Made by a program: the position numbers and the translations under genes. Positions 1 to 9,801 of a DNA stretch of 64,000 nt are shown one piece after another. The stretch's first letter is position 1; every line of letters starts with the position of its first letter. The notes under the pieces were generated by a model that did not search any database, had not been told where the DNA came from, and saw only the letters and a program-made list of their open reading frames with translations. Source of the DNA: Geomonas agri (lineage in GTDB: Bacteria > Desulfobacterota > Desulfuromonadia > Geobacterales > Geobacteraceae); the NCBI RefSeq assembly GCF_020179605.1, contig NZ_JAINZO010000001.1, positions 1,772,799 to 1,836,798 on the forward strand, given 5' to 3'.

Positions 1-3
1 TTT

Positions 4-1845
4 TCAGTACAACCCATGCAGCGGCCCGCCCGGCGCGGCCAACTCGTCCACCCGCCGCTCCACAGCCGGGTCCTCGATAAGCGGCGGAGCGTGGTGCGGC
101 TTCACCCTGGCATCGATGACCAGCGGACCGGCGCAGCCCCACTGTTTGCAGACCGTGCTGGCGCCGACACCGTAGATGTCCGCGGCAGGGTCCGAGCGAG
201 TGAAGGTGACCCAGAGGAAGTTGTTCAGCTCCGCCGCGGTGAAGCGACTGTCGTCGCAGACGACGATGAGCGGGAAGCCGTCGAGCCCCTCGACCCCCTC
301 CAGCGCCTGGCACAGTGCCTCCATCTGCGCGTCCGCCTCCCCCTTGGGGGTGCTGCACGCCGGCCCCTGCACAGCAATGACGCCGGGGAGACACAGCGCG
401 GGCGCCGAGAACCCGGGGGCAAGCCGCAAGGCGGCGGGTAGTTCCGTCCCCAGCGTGCGGCGCTTCTCGCCAATGGCCGCCATCACCACCTTGGAGCCGC
501 TGTTCAGCCCGGACCCGGAATAGTCCAGGGTATCCATGGTGGTGGCGGTTTGGAAATGCAGGTCGCGGCGCAGGTCGATCCGCTCCAGGACGTGCGCCAG
601 GAACGCGGGGATATCGTGGATGTCCAGCATCGGCGCATCCTCGTGCGCCGCGATCATAAGGTACTTGGCCAGGGAAAGCTGCCCCTGCCCGAGCACGGCG
701 TTGGCGATGGTCAACAGCTCCTGCGGAGTACGGCGCTCCCCGTACGGCACGTAGCGCTCGCTCCCCATGGCGAACAAGAGCGGGTGCACCCCGGCCGCGT
801 CCACGGCATGCACCGCCTTCACCCCCGGGATCACGGTCGGAATCAGCGGCCCGGTCAGCTCGTGAATGAAGGCGCCGAACGAGGTGTCCTCCTGGGGCGG
901 GCGTCCTACCGTGGTGAAGGGCCAGATGGCACCGTCGCGGTGGAACACCTCCTCCACCTTGAGCACGGGGAAGTGATGGGCCAGGCTGTAGTAGCCGAAG
1001 TGGTCCCCGAAGGGACCTTCGGGAAGCGTCTTGGCAGGGTCGATGATGCCGGTGATGCAGAAGTCGGCCTCTGCGGGAATGGGGAGCCTCCCCTCGCGCC
1101 GCACCATCTCGATACGGTGCCCGGCCAACAGGCCGGCGAAGGAGAGTTCCGGCATCCCCTCGGGTAGCGGCATCACCGCGGCCACGGTCATTGACGGGGC
1201 GCCCCCGACGAAGATGTTGACCCGGAACGGCTCCCCCTTGGCGATCGCCTCCGCGTGGTGGAAGCCGATGCCGCGGTGGATCTGGTAGTGCAGGCCGATC
1301 TCTTCGTTAGTGCGGTACTCGCCGCCGGAGAGCTGGACCCGGTACATGCCTAGGTTGGAGTGGCGCAGACCAGGCTGCAGCGCACTTTCGGAGTAGACCT
1401 GGGGCAGGGTGATGAAGGCGCCGCCGTCGTCGGGCCATGACTTCAACTGGGGGAGTCGATCGATAGTGGTGCGGTTGGCCATGACGGGGCCGTCGCTCAC
1501 GTTCTTGGGGAGCAGGTGCCAGGCCGCGGGTACGGCACCCACAAGCGTCGCGGGTTCGCGCAACGCGCAGCGCGGGTCGACTTTGAGCTTAACCAGGCGC
1601 TCCACCGCCTTCAGGGTGTCCCTGAAGATGTACCTGGTGCGCTCCAGGGTGCCGAACAGGTTGCCCAGCATGGGGAAGGAGCACCCCTTGACCCTGGTGA
1701 AGAGCAGTGCCGGTCCGCCCGTCTGGTAGACCCGGCGCTGAATGGAACCGATCTCCAGTTCCGCAGATACTTCGCAGTCGATTCTGACCAGGGCGCCGGT
1801 GCGCTCCAGGTCAACCACGCAAGATGCAAGGTCTTTATATCCCAA
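4..1845 (-). CDS. UbiD-family prenylated-FMN decarboxylase
   Basis: A 613-residue protein of the UbiD family, enzymes that decarboxylate aromatic or alpha,beta-unsaturated acids with prenylated FMN. Family signatures include the central GPFGDHFGYYS stretch and the downstream TVVGRPPQEDTSF-like segment (here TTVGRPPQEDTSFG), which line the cofactor and substrate site. It is longer than E. coli UbiD (about 500 aa), as in the variants tied to futalosine-pathway menaquinone synthesis, so a menaquinone-precursor decarboxylase is a reasonable guess but unproved. No ubiX-like prenyltransferase lies beside it in the window. The start is a TTG with GGAGG six bases upstream; the stop is at the very edge of the window. 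It is divergent from the histidine kinase at 2011. Confidence 0.88.
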   Translation of the reverse strand: MGYKDLASCVVDLERTGALVRIDCEVSAELEIGSIQRRVYQTGGPALLFTRVKGCSFPMLGNLFGTLERTRYIFRDTLKAVERLVKLKVDPRCALREPATLVGAVPAAWHLLPKNVSDGPVMANRTTIDRLPQLKSWPDDGGAFITLPQVYSESALQPGLRHSNLGMYRVQLSGGEYRTNEEIGLHYQIHRGIGFHHAEAIAKGEPFRVNIFVGGAPSMTVAAVMPLPEGMPELSFAGLLAGHRIEMVRREGRLPIPAEADFCITGIIDPAKTLPEGPFGDHFGYYSLAHHFPVLKVEEVFHRDGAIWPFTTVGRPPQEDTSFGAFIHELTGPLIPTVIPGVKAVHAVDAAGVHPLLFAMGSERYVPYGERRTPQELLTIANAVLGQGQLSLAKYLMIAAHEDAPMLDIHDIPAFLAHVLERIDLRRDLHFQTATTMDTLDYSGSGLNSGSKVVMAAIGEKRRTLGTELPAALRLAPGFSAPALCLPGVIAVQGPACSTPKGEADAQMEALCQALEGVEGLDGFPLIVVCDDSRFTAAELNNFLWVTFTRSDPAADIYGVGASTVCKQWGCAGPLVIDARVKPHHAPPLIEDPAVERRVDELAAPGGPLHGLY

Positions 1846-2010
1846 CCAATTCCTCCGCCGCTCCCAAGCCTTAGTACCGCATTACTTTTAATGCACCCCC
1901 GCAACCAAGTCAACACAAAAGACCCCCCGGGACCGGCCGCGCAAAGGAACACTGTTCCCCCCCGTCGTTTTGTGCTAACCTGCGAACCTGATTACTAAGC
2001 GGGGGAGCCC

Positions 2011-4506
2011 TTGCCACGTTTCACCATCTTCAAAAAGATCCTGGTCATCACGCTGCTGCTCTCCCTGCTGCCGCTATTGGTATCCTCGGCGATCCTGTTG
2101 GCCAACCTGCAATCGACCAGCGCCCGCCTTTCCGCCGAAATCAGCGAGTCCGATGACCGCCAGGCGGTGGAGTCGCTGCAGATGAAAGCGCGCGACCTAG
2201 CCGAGAACATCAAGGATTTCCTGCACCAGTGCGAGAGCGACCTCCTCTTCCTCTCCCGCTCCCCCCTCTCCCAGCCGGCGCTGTTCAACTTCTACCAGAC
2301 CCGGCTCTCCGAGGTGTGGCAGCGCGGCGCCAGCTCCACGGCCGCCCAGGGGACCCACGAATTCCTCCCTATCTACCGCTCCATCGCCCTCATCGACAGA
2401 AACGGCAAGGAGCGTGTGGTGATCCGCAACGGCCGCTTCGTCCCCCAGGGGCAGCTTACCGACGTCTCGGACCCGACCAACACCGAGTTCAAGAGCGAGG
2501 ACTACTTCACACGGGTGCGCGCCCTAAAGCCGGGCGAGATCTACGTTTCGCACCTGACCGGGTTCCATATCGGCAAGCAGGAACAGCTGGCGGGAGCTCC
2601 GGACCCGGAAAGCGCCTACGACGGCAAGATGTACCAGGGGGTGATACGCTTCGGGGCCCCCCTGTTCGACGCCAGGGGGGCCTTCGACGGCATGGTGCTC
2701 CTCTCACTGGACCATCGGCACCTGATGGAGTTCACCCAGCACATCGACCCCGGCAAGAACGCCTCGTCGCTCTTTCCTTCCTACCAAAGCGGCAACTACG
2801 CCTTCCTCTTCGACGACGAAGGGTGGATCATCACCCACCCCAAGTTCTGGGACATACGCGGCGTCGATCCCCAGGGGAGGCTGGTGCCCCCCTACACCGC
2901 CCGCTCCGGTAAGGCCGAGATAGAGAGCGGCCGCATCCCGTTCAACCTCGACTACGCCGGCTTCGTCCACCCCGGCTACCCCAAGGTCGCCGCCGCGGTG
3001 CGCGCCAAGCAGGAGGGGTACGTCGACATTACCAACGTTGGCGGCGCCAAGAAGATTATGGCTTTCGCCCCCATTTTCTACGACACCGGCGACTACGCCA
3101 AGCACGGCGTTTTCGGCGGTGTCACCATCGGCTTCCAGGTGGACCGCTTCCACGAGGCGTCACGCAAAGGTGGCCGACTCATCGCCAAGCAGCTCGGCGA
3201 GCACCGCCGCACCAGTGCCATCATCATCCTGCTGACGGCCCTTTTCTCCGCCCTCTCTGCCTGGCTGCTCTCCCGCGGCATCAGCGTGCCACTGCGGCAG
3301 TTGACAGAGAACGCCGGCAAGCTTGCCGCGGGCGACTTCGCGGAAAGGGTAGCGGTCAACTCGGCCGACGAGATCGGCGTTCTGGCCCAGACCTTCAACA
3401 ACATGGCCGACGAGTTGGACCGCCGCAAGGTGAGCCTGCTCTCCACCCTGGAGGAACTGAAACAGTCACGGCTGGAGATCATGGACGAACGTAACTTCAA
3501 GGCGAGCGTCCTCGAGAGTATCTCGAGCGGCATCGTCACCTTCTCCCCGCAGGGCTTCCTCACCTCCATCAACCGCACCGGGAGGCTTTTCCTGGGCGAA
3601 GACGTGACCGAGGGGACACACTACCGTGAGTTATTCCGGGACTGGGAGGGGCTGAGCGAGCGCATTGCGACCGTCTTCGCCACCAATGCAGGCTACGGCC
3701 GCGAGACCTTCCGCTTCGACCACGAGCCGGGCAAGACCCATTTCGACGTCGGCTTCTTCCCCATCGGGCATGACTCCGAGCACGGGCTCACCATCACGCT
3801 TAGAAACGAGACCGAGCGCGAGAACCTGCACGAGGAGATGATGCGCCTGGACCGGCTCGCTTCGCTGGGCAAACTCTCGGCGGGGATCGCCCACGAGGTG
3901 AGAAACCCGCTCACCGGCATCTCACTCCTACTGGACGACCTGCACGACCAGGCGGCCTCGAACAGCGCGGACCGGGAAATGATCAAGAAGGCCCTGGCCG
4001 AGATCGAGCGGGTGGAAAAGCTGGTCAGCGCCCTTTTGAACTACTCTTCGCCGGTGCGGGCCGACTTCCGCGAATGCGACCTGAACCGGCTGATCAACGA
4101 CACCGTGCTCCTCATGCGCCGTCCCTGCGAGAAGCAGCGGGTGCAACTCACCGTGGAGGAAGGCGATCTCCCTCCCTTCCGGTTCGACCCCGAGAAGATC
4201 AAGCAGGCGGTGCTCAATATCATCAAGAACGCCCAGCAGGCCCTCCCCGACGGCGGGCAGATCAGGATCGCCACCTCGCTGCGGGATCAGTATGCGGTGA
4301 TCGACATCAGCGACGACGGTCCGGGCATCGCGGCGGTAGATCTGCCGCTGATCTTCGAGCCCTTCTTCACCAGGAAGGGGGCCGGCACCGGGCTTGGTCT
4401 CTCCATCACCCAGCGCATCATCGAGGAGCACCAAGGGCGGGTCCAGGTGCAAAGCGCGCCCGGAGAAGGGACCCGTTTCACCGTGGAACTGCCGCTTACG
4501 GGCTAA
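2011..4506 (+). CDS. Membrane sensor histidine kinase (Cache-HAMP-PAS-HisKA-HATPase, NtrB/DctB-like)
   Basis: An 831-residue sensor kinase. A membrane segment near residues 8-30 is followed by a large extracytoplasmic Cache-type region, a second membrane segment near 405-425, a HAMP linker, a PAS domain near 500-600, then the dimerisation/phosphoacceptor domain with His628 in GIAHEVRNPL and a HATPase domain with DDGPGI and GTGLGLSI nucleotide-binding boxes. The HisKA type is that of NtrB/DctB partners of sigma-54 activators, and the next gene is such an activator. A TRAP dicarboxylate transporter with a sigma-54 promoter follows, so sensing an organic acid outside the cell is the likely job (inference). 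The start is TTG after GGGGGAG. Confidence 0.93.
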   Translation: MPRFTIFKKILVITLLLSLLPLLVSSAILLANLQSTSARLSAEISESDDRQAVESLQMKARDLAENIKDFLHQCESDLLFLSRSPLSQPALFNFYQTRLSEVWQRGASSTAAQGTHEFLPIYRSIALIDRNGKERVVIRNGRFVPQGQLTDVSDPTNTEFKSEDYFTRVRALKPGEIYVSHLTGFHIGKQEQLAGAPDPESAYDGKMYQGVIRFGAPLFDARGAFDGMVLLSLDHRHLMEFTQHIDPGKNASSLFPSYQSGNYAFLFDDEGWIITHPKFWDIRGVDPQGRLVPPYTARSGKAEIESGRIPFNLDYAGFVHPGYPKVAAAVRAKQEGYVDITNVGGAKKIMAFAPIFYDTGDYAKHGVFGGVTIGFQVDRFHEASRKGGRLIAKQLGEHRRTSAIIILLTALFSALSAWLLSRGISVPLRQLTENAGKLAAGDFAERVAVNSADEIGVLAQTFNNMADELDRRKVSLLSTLEELKQSRLEIMDERNFKASVLESISSGIVTFSPQGFLTSINRTGRLFLGEDVTEGTHYRELFRDWEGLSERIATVFATNAGYGRETFRFDHEPGKTHFDVGFFPIGHDSEHGLTITLRNETERENLHEEMMRLDRLASLGKLSAGIAHEVRNPLTGISLLLDDLHDQAASNSADREMIKKALAEIERVEKLVSALLNYSSPVRADFRECDLNRLINDTVLLMRRPCEKQRVQLTVEEGDLPPFRFDPEKIKQAVLNIIKNAQQALPDGGQIRIATSLRDQYAVIDISDDGPGIAAVDLPLIFEPFFTRKGAGTGLGLSITQRIIEEHQGRVQVQSAPGEGTRFTVELPLTG

Positions 4507-4536
4507 ACGAAGATACCTGACCAGCAATACCCTAGC

Positions 4537-4647
4537 CCCTCTCCCTCCGGGAGAGGGTGCCCGAAGGGCGGGTGAGGGACCCGCCGTCTGCTGTCGTCTT
4601 GCCATTAGCAGCGCCCTCACATCCCCTCTCCCGGAGGGAGAGGGGAT
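4537..4647. repeat. Paired REP-like palindromes between kinase and regulator genes
   Basis: Two GC-rich hairpins in inverted relation fill the 159-bp gap. The first (4537-4557) has arms CCCTCTCCC / GGGAGAGGG around TCC; the second (4621-4647) has perfect 12-bp arms ATCCCCTCTCCC / GGGAGAGGGGAT around GGA. The layout is that of a REP/BIME-type intergenic repeat, and the second hairpin ends 18 bases before the regulator start, just before its ribosome binding site, so it could affect translation or mRNA stability of the distal gene. Confidence 0.7.
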
Positions 4648-4665
4648 GTGAGAAGAAAGGAAAGA

Positions 4666-6042
<1,377 letters not shown>

Positions 6043-6060
6043 TTTTAGGTCCCCAGTGCA

Positions 6061-6087
6061 GACGGTCGCCTCACCCAGGCGACCGTC
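6061..6087 (+). terminator. Hairpin after the regulator gene
   Basis: Perfect 11-bp inverted repeat GACGGTCGCCT / AGGCGACCGTC with a five-base loop, 19 bases after the regulator stop codon. There is no T run, so it is a possible weak or Rho-assisted terminator or an mRNA-stabilising hairpin. Confidence 0.5.
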
Positions 6088-6268
6088 GCACCCTCGCCCC
6101 CTCGACCGTTACCCCTCTCTGCCGCTCACACCATTCCCGTCATTACCCACCCTACCCGTTCTATTTTCGCCACCCTCAAAACATTAATAGCAGCCAACGC
6201 CACCAAGTCACCCCACACCACCTCCCCGTATTCTTCTAATCATCGGCGAGCGCCCAATGTTGGCAACT

Positions 6269-6290
6269 ATCCGCCAGCACAGTGGCGGAT
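6269..6290 (+). promoter_or_regulatory. Palindromic upstream activator site for dctPQM
   Basis: ATCCGCCA-N6-TGGCGGAT is a perfect 8+8-bp palindrome centred about 115 bp upstream of the predicted transcription start. That is the usual place for an NtrC/DctD-type enhancer. It lies in the 456-bp gap between the regulator and dctP, which otherwise holds the 6061 hairpin and the sigma-54 promoter and no gene. Assignment to the neighbouring regulator is inference. Confidence 0.65.
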
Positions 6291-6370
6291 TTCAGCCACA
6301 GCTCACCGTCACAACCACCATTTTGTTTTGTATGCCAATCATAAAACAGTACGTTACGCGTCCAACCTTG

Positions 6371-6386
6371 TGGCACCGCAGTTGCA
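6371..6386 (+). promoter_or_regulatory. Sigma-54 promoter of dctPQM
   Basis: TGGCAC-N5-TTGCA: the invariant GG (6372-6373) and GC (6384-6385) are separated by exactly 10 bases as sigma-54 requires. It sits about 110 bp before the dctP start and downstream of a palindromic enhancer candidate, which fits the two-component pair encoded just upstream. Confidence 0.85.
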
Positions 6387-6498
6387 ATATAACAATGTAT
6401 CGTATACGCACCACCACCAGCAGCACCAGGCACGAGAAGCATCAAGCTAATCAACAAGTCTTAATAATCGCAACAAACCACTCAAGGAGGAGTACCGT

Positions 6499-7509
6499 AT
6501 GAACCTGAAAGCTTGTTTTAAAAGTTTGGTTATGGCCGCAGCCCTTGCCCTGCCCGTGACCGCATTTGCCGCACCGGCACCGATCGTCATCAAGTTCAGC
6601 CACGTCGTTGCCCAGCACACCCCCAAGGGGCAGGCCGCTGACTACTTCAAAAAACTGGCCGAGGAGCGTACCAAGGGGCGCGTCAAGGTAGAGGTGTACC
6701 CGAACAGCCAGCTCTACAAGGACAAGGAAGAGATGGAGGCGCTGCAGCTGGGCGCCGTGCAGATGCTGGCACCGTCCCTGGCCAAGTTCGCCCCGCTGGG
6801 CGTCAAAGAGTTCGAGGTCTTCGACCTCCCCTTCATCTTCGACAACTACCAGGAACTGCACAAGGTGACCCAGGGTCCGGTGGGCGCGAAACTGCTGAAG
6901 AAACTGGAGCCCAAGGGGATCCTCGGCCTCGCTTACTGGGATAACGGCTTCAAGGTGATGAGCGCCAACAAGCCGATCAAGAACGTCGCCGACTTCCGCG
7001 GCCAGAAGATGCGCATCCAGTCCTCCAAAGTGCTCGACTCCCAGATGCGCTCCGTGGGCGCCATCCCGCAGGTACTCGCCTTCTCCGAGGTGTACCAGGC
7101 GCTGCAGACCGGCGTCGTCGACGGCACCGAGAATCCCCCCTCCAACCTCTACACCCAGAAGATGCACGAGGTGCAGAAGTACGTCACCCTTTCCGATCAC
7201 GGCTACCTGGGCTACGCGGTCATCGTAAACAAGAAGTTCTGGCTGGGTCTGCCGGCTGACATCCGCACCACCCTGGAAGGCTGCATGAGGGACGCTACCA
7301 AGTACGCCAACGACGTCGCCAAGAAGGATAACGACGAGGCGCTGGCCGCAGTCAAGAAGTCCGGCCGCAGCCAGCTGATCACCCTGACCCCGCAGGAGCG
7401 CGCCGCCTGGAAGAAGGCGATGGACAAGGCGCACAAGGATAACATGGGCCGCATCGGCGCCGACATCGTCAAGGAAGTCTACGCCGCCACCGGCTACAAC
7501 GCGAACTAA
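6499..7509 (+). CDS. dctP: TRAP transporter periplasmic solute-binding protein DctP
   Basis: A 336-residue DctP-family binding protein. It begins with a Sec signal peptide (basic start, hydrophobic core, cut near AFAAPA) and continues with the family pattern IKFSHVVAQHTPKGQAA, then the FRGQKMRIQSS stretch whose Arg binds the carboxylate of the ligand in this family, and the GVVDGTENPP motif. It delivers a dicarboxylate or similar acid to the DctQM membrane unit. AAGGAGG is eight bases before the ATG. It heads a three-gene operon under the sigma-54 promoter at 6371. Confidence 0.95.
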   Translation: MNLKACFKSLVMAAALALPVTAFAAPAPIVIKFSHVVAQHTPKGQAADYFKKLAEERTKGRVKVEVYPNSQLYKDKEEMEALQLGAVQMLAPSLAKFAPLGVKEFEVFDLPFIFDNYQELHKVTQGPVGAKLLKKLEPKGILGLAYWDNGFKVMSANKPIKNVADFRGQKMRIQSSKVLDSQMRSVGAIPQVLAFSEVYQALQTGVVDGTENPPSNLYTQKMHEVQKYVTLSDHGYLGYAVIVNKKFWLGLPADIRTTLEGCMRDATKYANDVAKKDNDEALAAVKKSGRSQLITLTPQERAAWKKAMDKAHKDNMGRIGADIVKEVYAATGYNAN

Positions 7510-7534
7510 CCACACCACACCACACCTGCACGTC

Positions 7535-7562
7535 ACGGCCGCCGCCAAACAGCGGCGGCCGT
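7535..7562 (+). other. Intercistronic hairpin between dctP and dctQ
   Basis: Arms ACGGCCGCCGC / GCGGCGGCCGT around CAAACA form an 11-bp GC stem followed by only TTT. A strong hairpin just after the binding-protein gene is a common way to make more binding protein than membrane subunits, by partial termination or protection from 3' decay. Here it also sits just before the dctQ ribosome binding site. Confidence 0.6.
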
Positions 7563-7589
7563 TTGAACGAGTTCCAGGAGAAGCCCATC

Positions 7590-8264
7590 ATGATGAAGTA
7601 TCTTGACCATCTTGAGGAAATCATCATCACCTTCCTCATCGGCGCCGCCACGGTAGTCATCGCCGTAGCCGTCGGCCATCGCTACCTGTCCGGTATGCCC
7701 ATTCCCGGGCTGCAGGACTGGCTGCTTACCATTAACATGAGCTGGGCGCAGGAGCTCTGCATTTACATGTTCGTCTGGATGGCGAAGTTCGGCGCGGCCT
7801 ACGGCGTCAGAAGCGGCATCCACGTCGGCGTCGACGTCCTAGTCACCCGCATGCCAGATTCCTGGCGCAAGGTGACCGTGGTGATCGCCATTTTGGGCGG
7901 CGCGCTCTTCACCGGGCTGATCGGCACCCTGGGCGCCAGGTTCGTCTGGGAAAACGGCATGCACTACGCCGTTCTCAACAAGCTGGGCATGGCCGTGGGC
8001 GACCTGTTCGAGGGTCCGATCACCCCGGACCTCGAATGGCCCACCTGGATCGTCTACTCCGCGGTACCGCTTGGCTCGTACCTGATGTGCTTCCGCTTCC
8101 TCCAGGTCGGCGTCGCCTTCCTGCGCACTGGGGAGCTGCCGCACCACGACCACGCCCATGTCGACGGCATCGACGAAATCGGCTCACTGGACTCCACCGA
8201 GGCTCTGGAAGAGTACGAACAGCACAAGTTCAACCATAAGGACGCGCAGGGGGGTGTGAAATGA
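7590..8264 (+). CDS. dctQ: TRAP transporter small membrane subunit DctQ
   Basis: About 224 residues with four hydrophobic segments, the small integral subunit that partners DctM. The family pattern WAQELCIYMFVWMAKFGAAY is present. The protein is longer than most DctQ subunits (about 160-190 aa): it has a GPITPDLEWP insert before the last helix and an acidic hydrophilic tail of about 45 residues rich in His and Glu. The open frame reaches back to a TTG inside the hairpin at 7563, but AGGAG nine bases before the ATG at 7590 makes that the likely start. The stop overlaps the dctM start by four bases (ATGA), which implies translational coupling. Confidence 0.92.
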   Translation: MMKYLDHLEEIIITFLIGAATVVIAVAVGHRYLSGMPIPGLQDWLLTINMSWAQELCIYMFVWMAKFGAAYGVRSGIHVGVDVLVTRMPDSWRKVTVVIAILGGALFTGLIGTLGARFVWENGMHYAVLNKLGMAVGDLFEGPITPDLEWPTWIVYSAVPLGSYLMCFRFLQVGVAFLRTGELPHHDHAHVDGIDEIGSLDSTEALEEYEQHKFNHKDAQGGVK

Positions 8265-9640
8265 GTACTGCAGTAGCTGGCTGGGAACAGTTTTCCAAGA
8301 AAAAGGCGGCCACCTGGCTCATCGCCATCGCCGTCATCCTTGGAGCGATAGCCACCCTCGGCAGCACCGGCATCGTATTCGCGCTGTTGCTGGCGCTCAT
8401 GCTGACCGGCATGCCCATCTCCATTGCCCTTGGTCTTACCGTCCTTACCTTCCTGTTCTTCTTCTCGGAGGTACCCACCGAGGCGGTGGCCATGAAGCTC
8501 TTCACCGGCATCGAGAAGTTCGAGATCATGGCGATCCCGTTTTTCATCCTGGCGGGTAACTTCCTGACCCACGGCGGCGTGGCCAAAAGGATGATCAACT
8601 TCGCTACCTCCATGGTCGGCCACTGGCACGGCGGTCTGGCCCTCGCCGGCGTCATGGCTTGCGCCCTCTTCGCCGCGGTCTCCGGGTCGAGCCCGGCCAC
8701 CGTCGTCGCCATCGGCTCGATCATGATGCCGGCCATGGTGCGTGCCGGCTACCCCAAGCGCTTCGGCGCCGGCGTCATCACCACCTCGGGCTCGCTGGGC
8801 ATCCTGATCCCTCCGTCTATCCCCATGGTGGTGTACTGCGTCGCCACCAACTCCTCGGTTGGCGCGCTGTTCATGGGGGGCGTCATCCCCGGCCTCATGC
8901 TCGCCACGTTGCTGGGCCTGGTCGCCTGGTGGAGGGCGAAGCAGGGTAATCTCCCGCGCATGAGGAAAGCGACCTGGGGCGAGCGCGCCAAAGCCTTCCG
9001 TGACAGCATCTGGGGCCTGTTCCTGATCGTCATCGTTCTGGGCGGCATCTACTCCGGCATGTTCACCCCGACCGAGGCCGCGGCCATGAGCGCCGTCTAT
9101 GCCTTCGTCATCGCGGTGTTCGTTTACCGTGACGTCCCCTTCAAGAAGGTCCCCAAGGTACTGCTCGACTCGGCCAGCATGTCCGCGATGCTGTTGTACA
9201 TCATCACCAATGCCGTGCTCTTCTCCTTCCTTATGACGCACGAGAACATCCCGCAGCTCATGGCGGACTGGATCCTCGGGCACAACCTAGGCGTAGTTTC
9301 CTTCCTGCTGGTGACCAACGTGCTGCTGCTTCTGGCTGGCAACGTGATGGAACCTTCCTCCATCATCCTGATCCTCGCCCCGATCCTCTACCCGGTGGCC
9401 ATGAAGCTCGGCATCGACCCGGTGCACTTCGGGGTGCTGATCACGGTCAACATGGAGGTCGGCATGTGCCACCCGCCAGTCGGCCTGAACCTTTACGTCG
9501 CCAGCGGCATCACCAAGATGGGGATATCGGAACTCACCGTCGCGGTCTGGCCCTGGCTCATGGCCATGCTGGGCTTCATGCTCCTGGTGACCTACGTGCC
9601 GATCATCTCGCTCTGGCTGCCGCGCGCTCTCGGCTACTAG
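8261..9640 (+). CDS. dctM: TRAP transporter large permease DctM
   Basis: A 459-residue permease with about 12 hydrophobic segments, the subunit that carries solute with sodium in TRAP systems. The sequence shows the DctM features: GNFLTHGGVAKRMI, the conserved AAVSGSSPATVVAIGS loop, GSLGILIPPSIPMV and, near the end, MCHPPVGLNLYVASGI. It is about 30 residues longer at the N terminus than typical DctM. It is coupled to dctQ by an ATGA overlap and followed by a strong terminator. Confidence 0.95.
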   Translation: MSTAVAGWEQFSKKKAATWLIAIAVILGAIATLGSTGIVFALLLALMLTGMPISIALGLTVLTFLFFFSEVPTEAVAMKLFTGIEKFEIMAIPFFILAGNFLTHGGVAKRMINFATSMVGHWHGGLALAGVMACALFAAVSGSSPATVVAIGSIMMPAMVRAGYPKRFGAGVITTSGSLGILIPPSIPMVVYCVATNSSVGALFMGGVIPGLMLATLLGLVAWWRAKQGNLPRMRKATWGERAKAFRDSIWGLFLIVIVLGGIYSGMFTPTEAAAMSAVYAFVIAVFVYRDVPFKKVPKVLLDSASMSAMLLYIITNAVLFSFLMTHENIPQLMADWILGHNLGVVSFLLVTNVLLLLAGNVMEPSSIILILAPILYPVAMKLGIDPVHFGVLITVNMEVGMCHPPVGLNLYVASGITKMGISELTVAVWPWLMAMLGFMLLVTYVPIISLWLPRALGY

Positions 9641-9670
9641 CAACGCTGTTCAGCAGGTGCAACAAACAAG

Positions 9671-9699
9671 AAGGGCCTGTCCATCGGACAGGCCCTTTT
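9671..9699 (+). terminator. Rho-independent terminator of dctPQM
   Basis: A 12-bp perfect stem AAGGGCCTGTCC / GGACAGGCCCTT with a three-base loop, ending in TTTTC, 31 bases after the dctM stop. Confidence 0.9.
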
Positions 9700-9801
9700 C
9701 CAATCCCGCTTGATGCCGCACCGAAAAACCTTTACCGCGCGCCACAGTTGCGCTATCAATGCGAGGCTCCCGTTAAAACGCCACTGTGAGGAAACACACT
9801 A

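Noticed and set aside
6451-9283. Long minus-strand frames opposite dctP and dctM (365 and 409 codons)
   Set aside because: They mirror strongly supported transporter genes, are rich in His, Gly, Asp and Arg as antisense frames of GC-rich genes are, and have no family signature.
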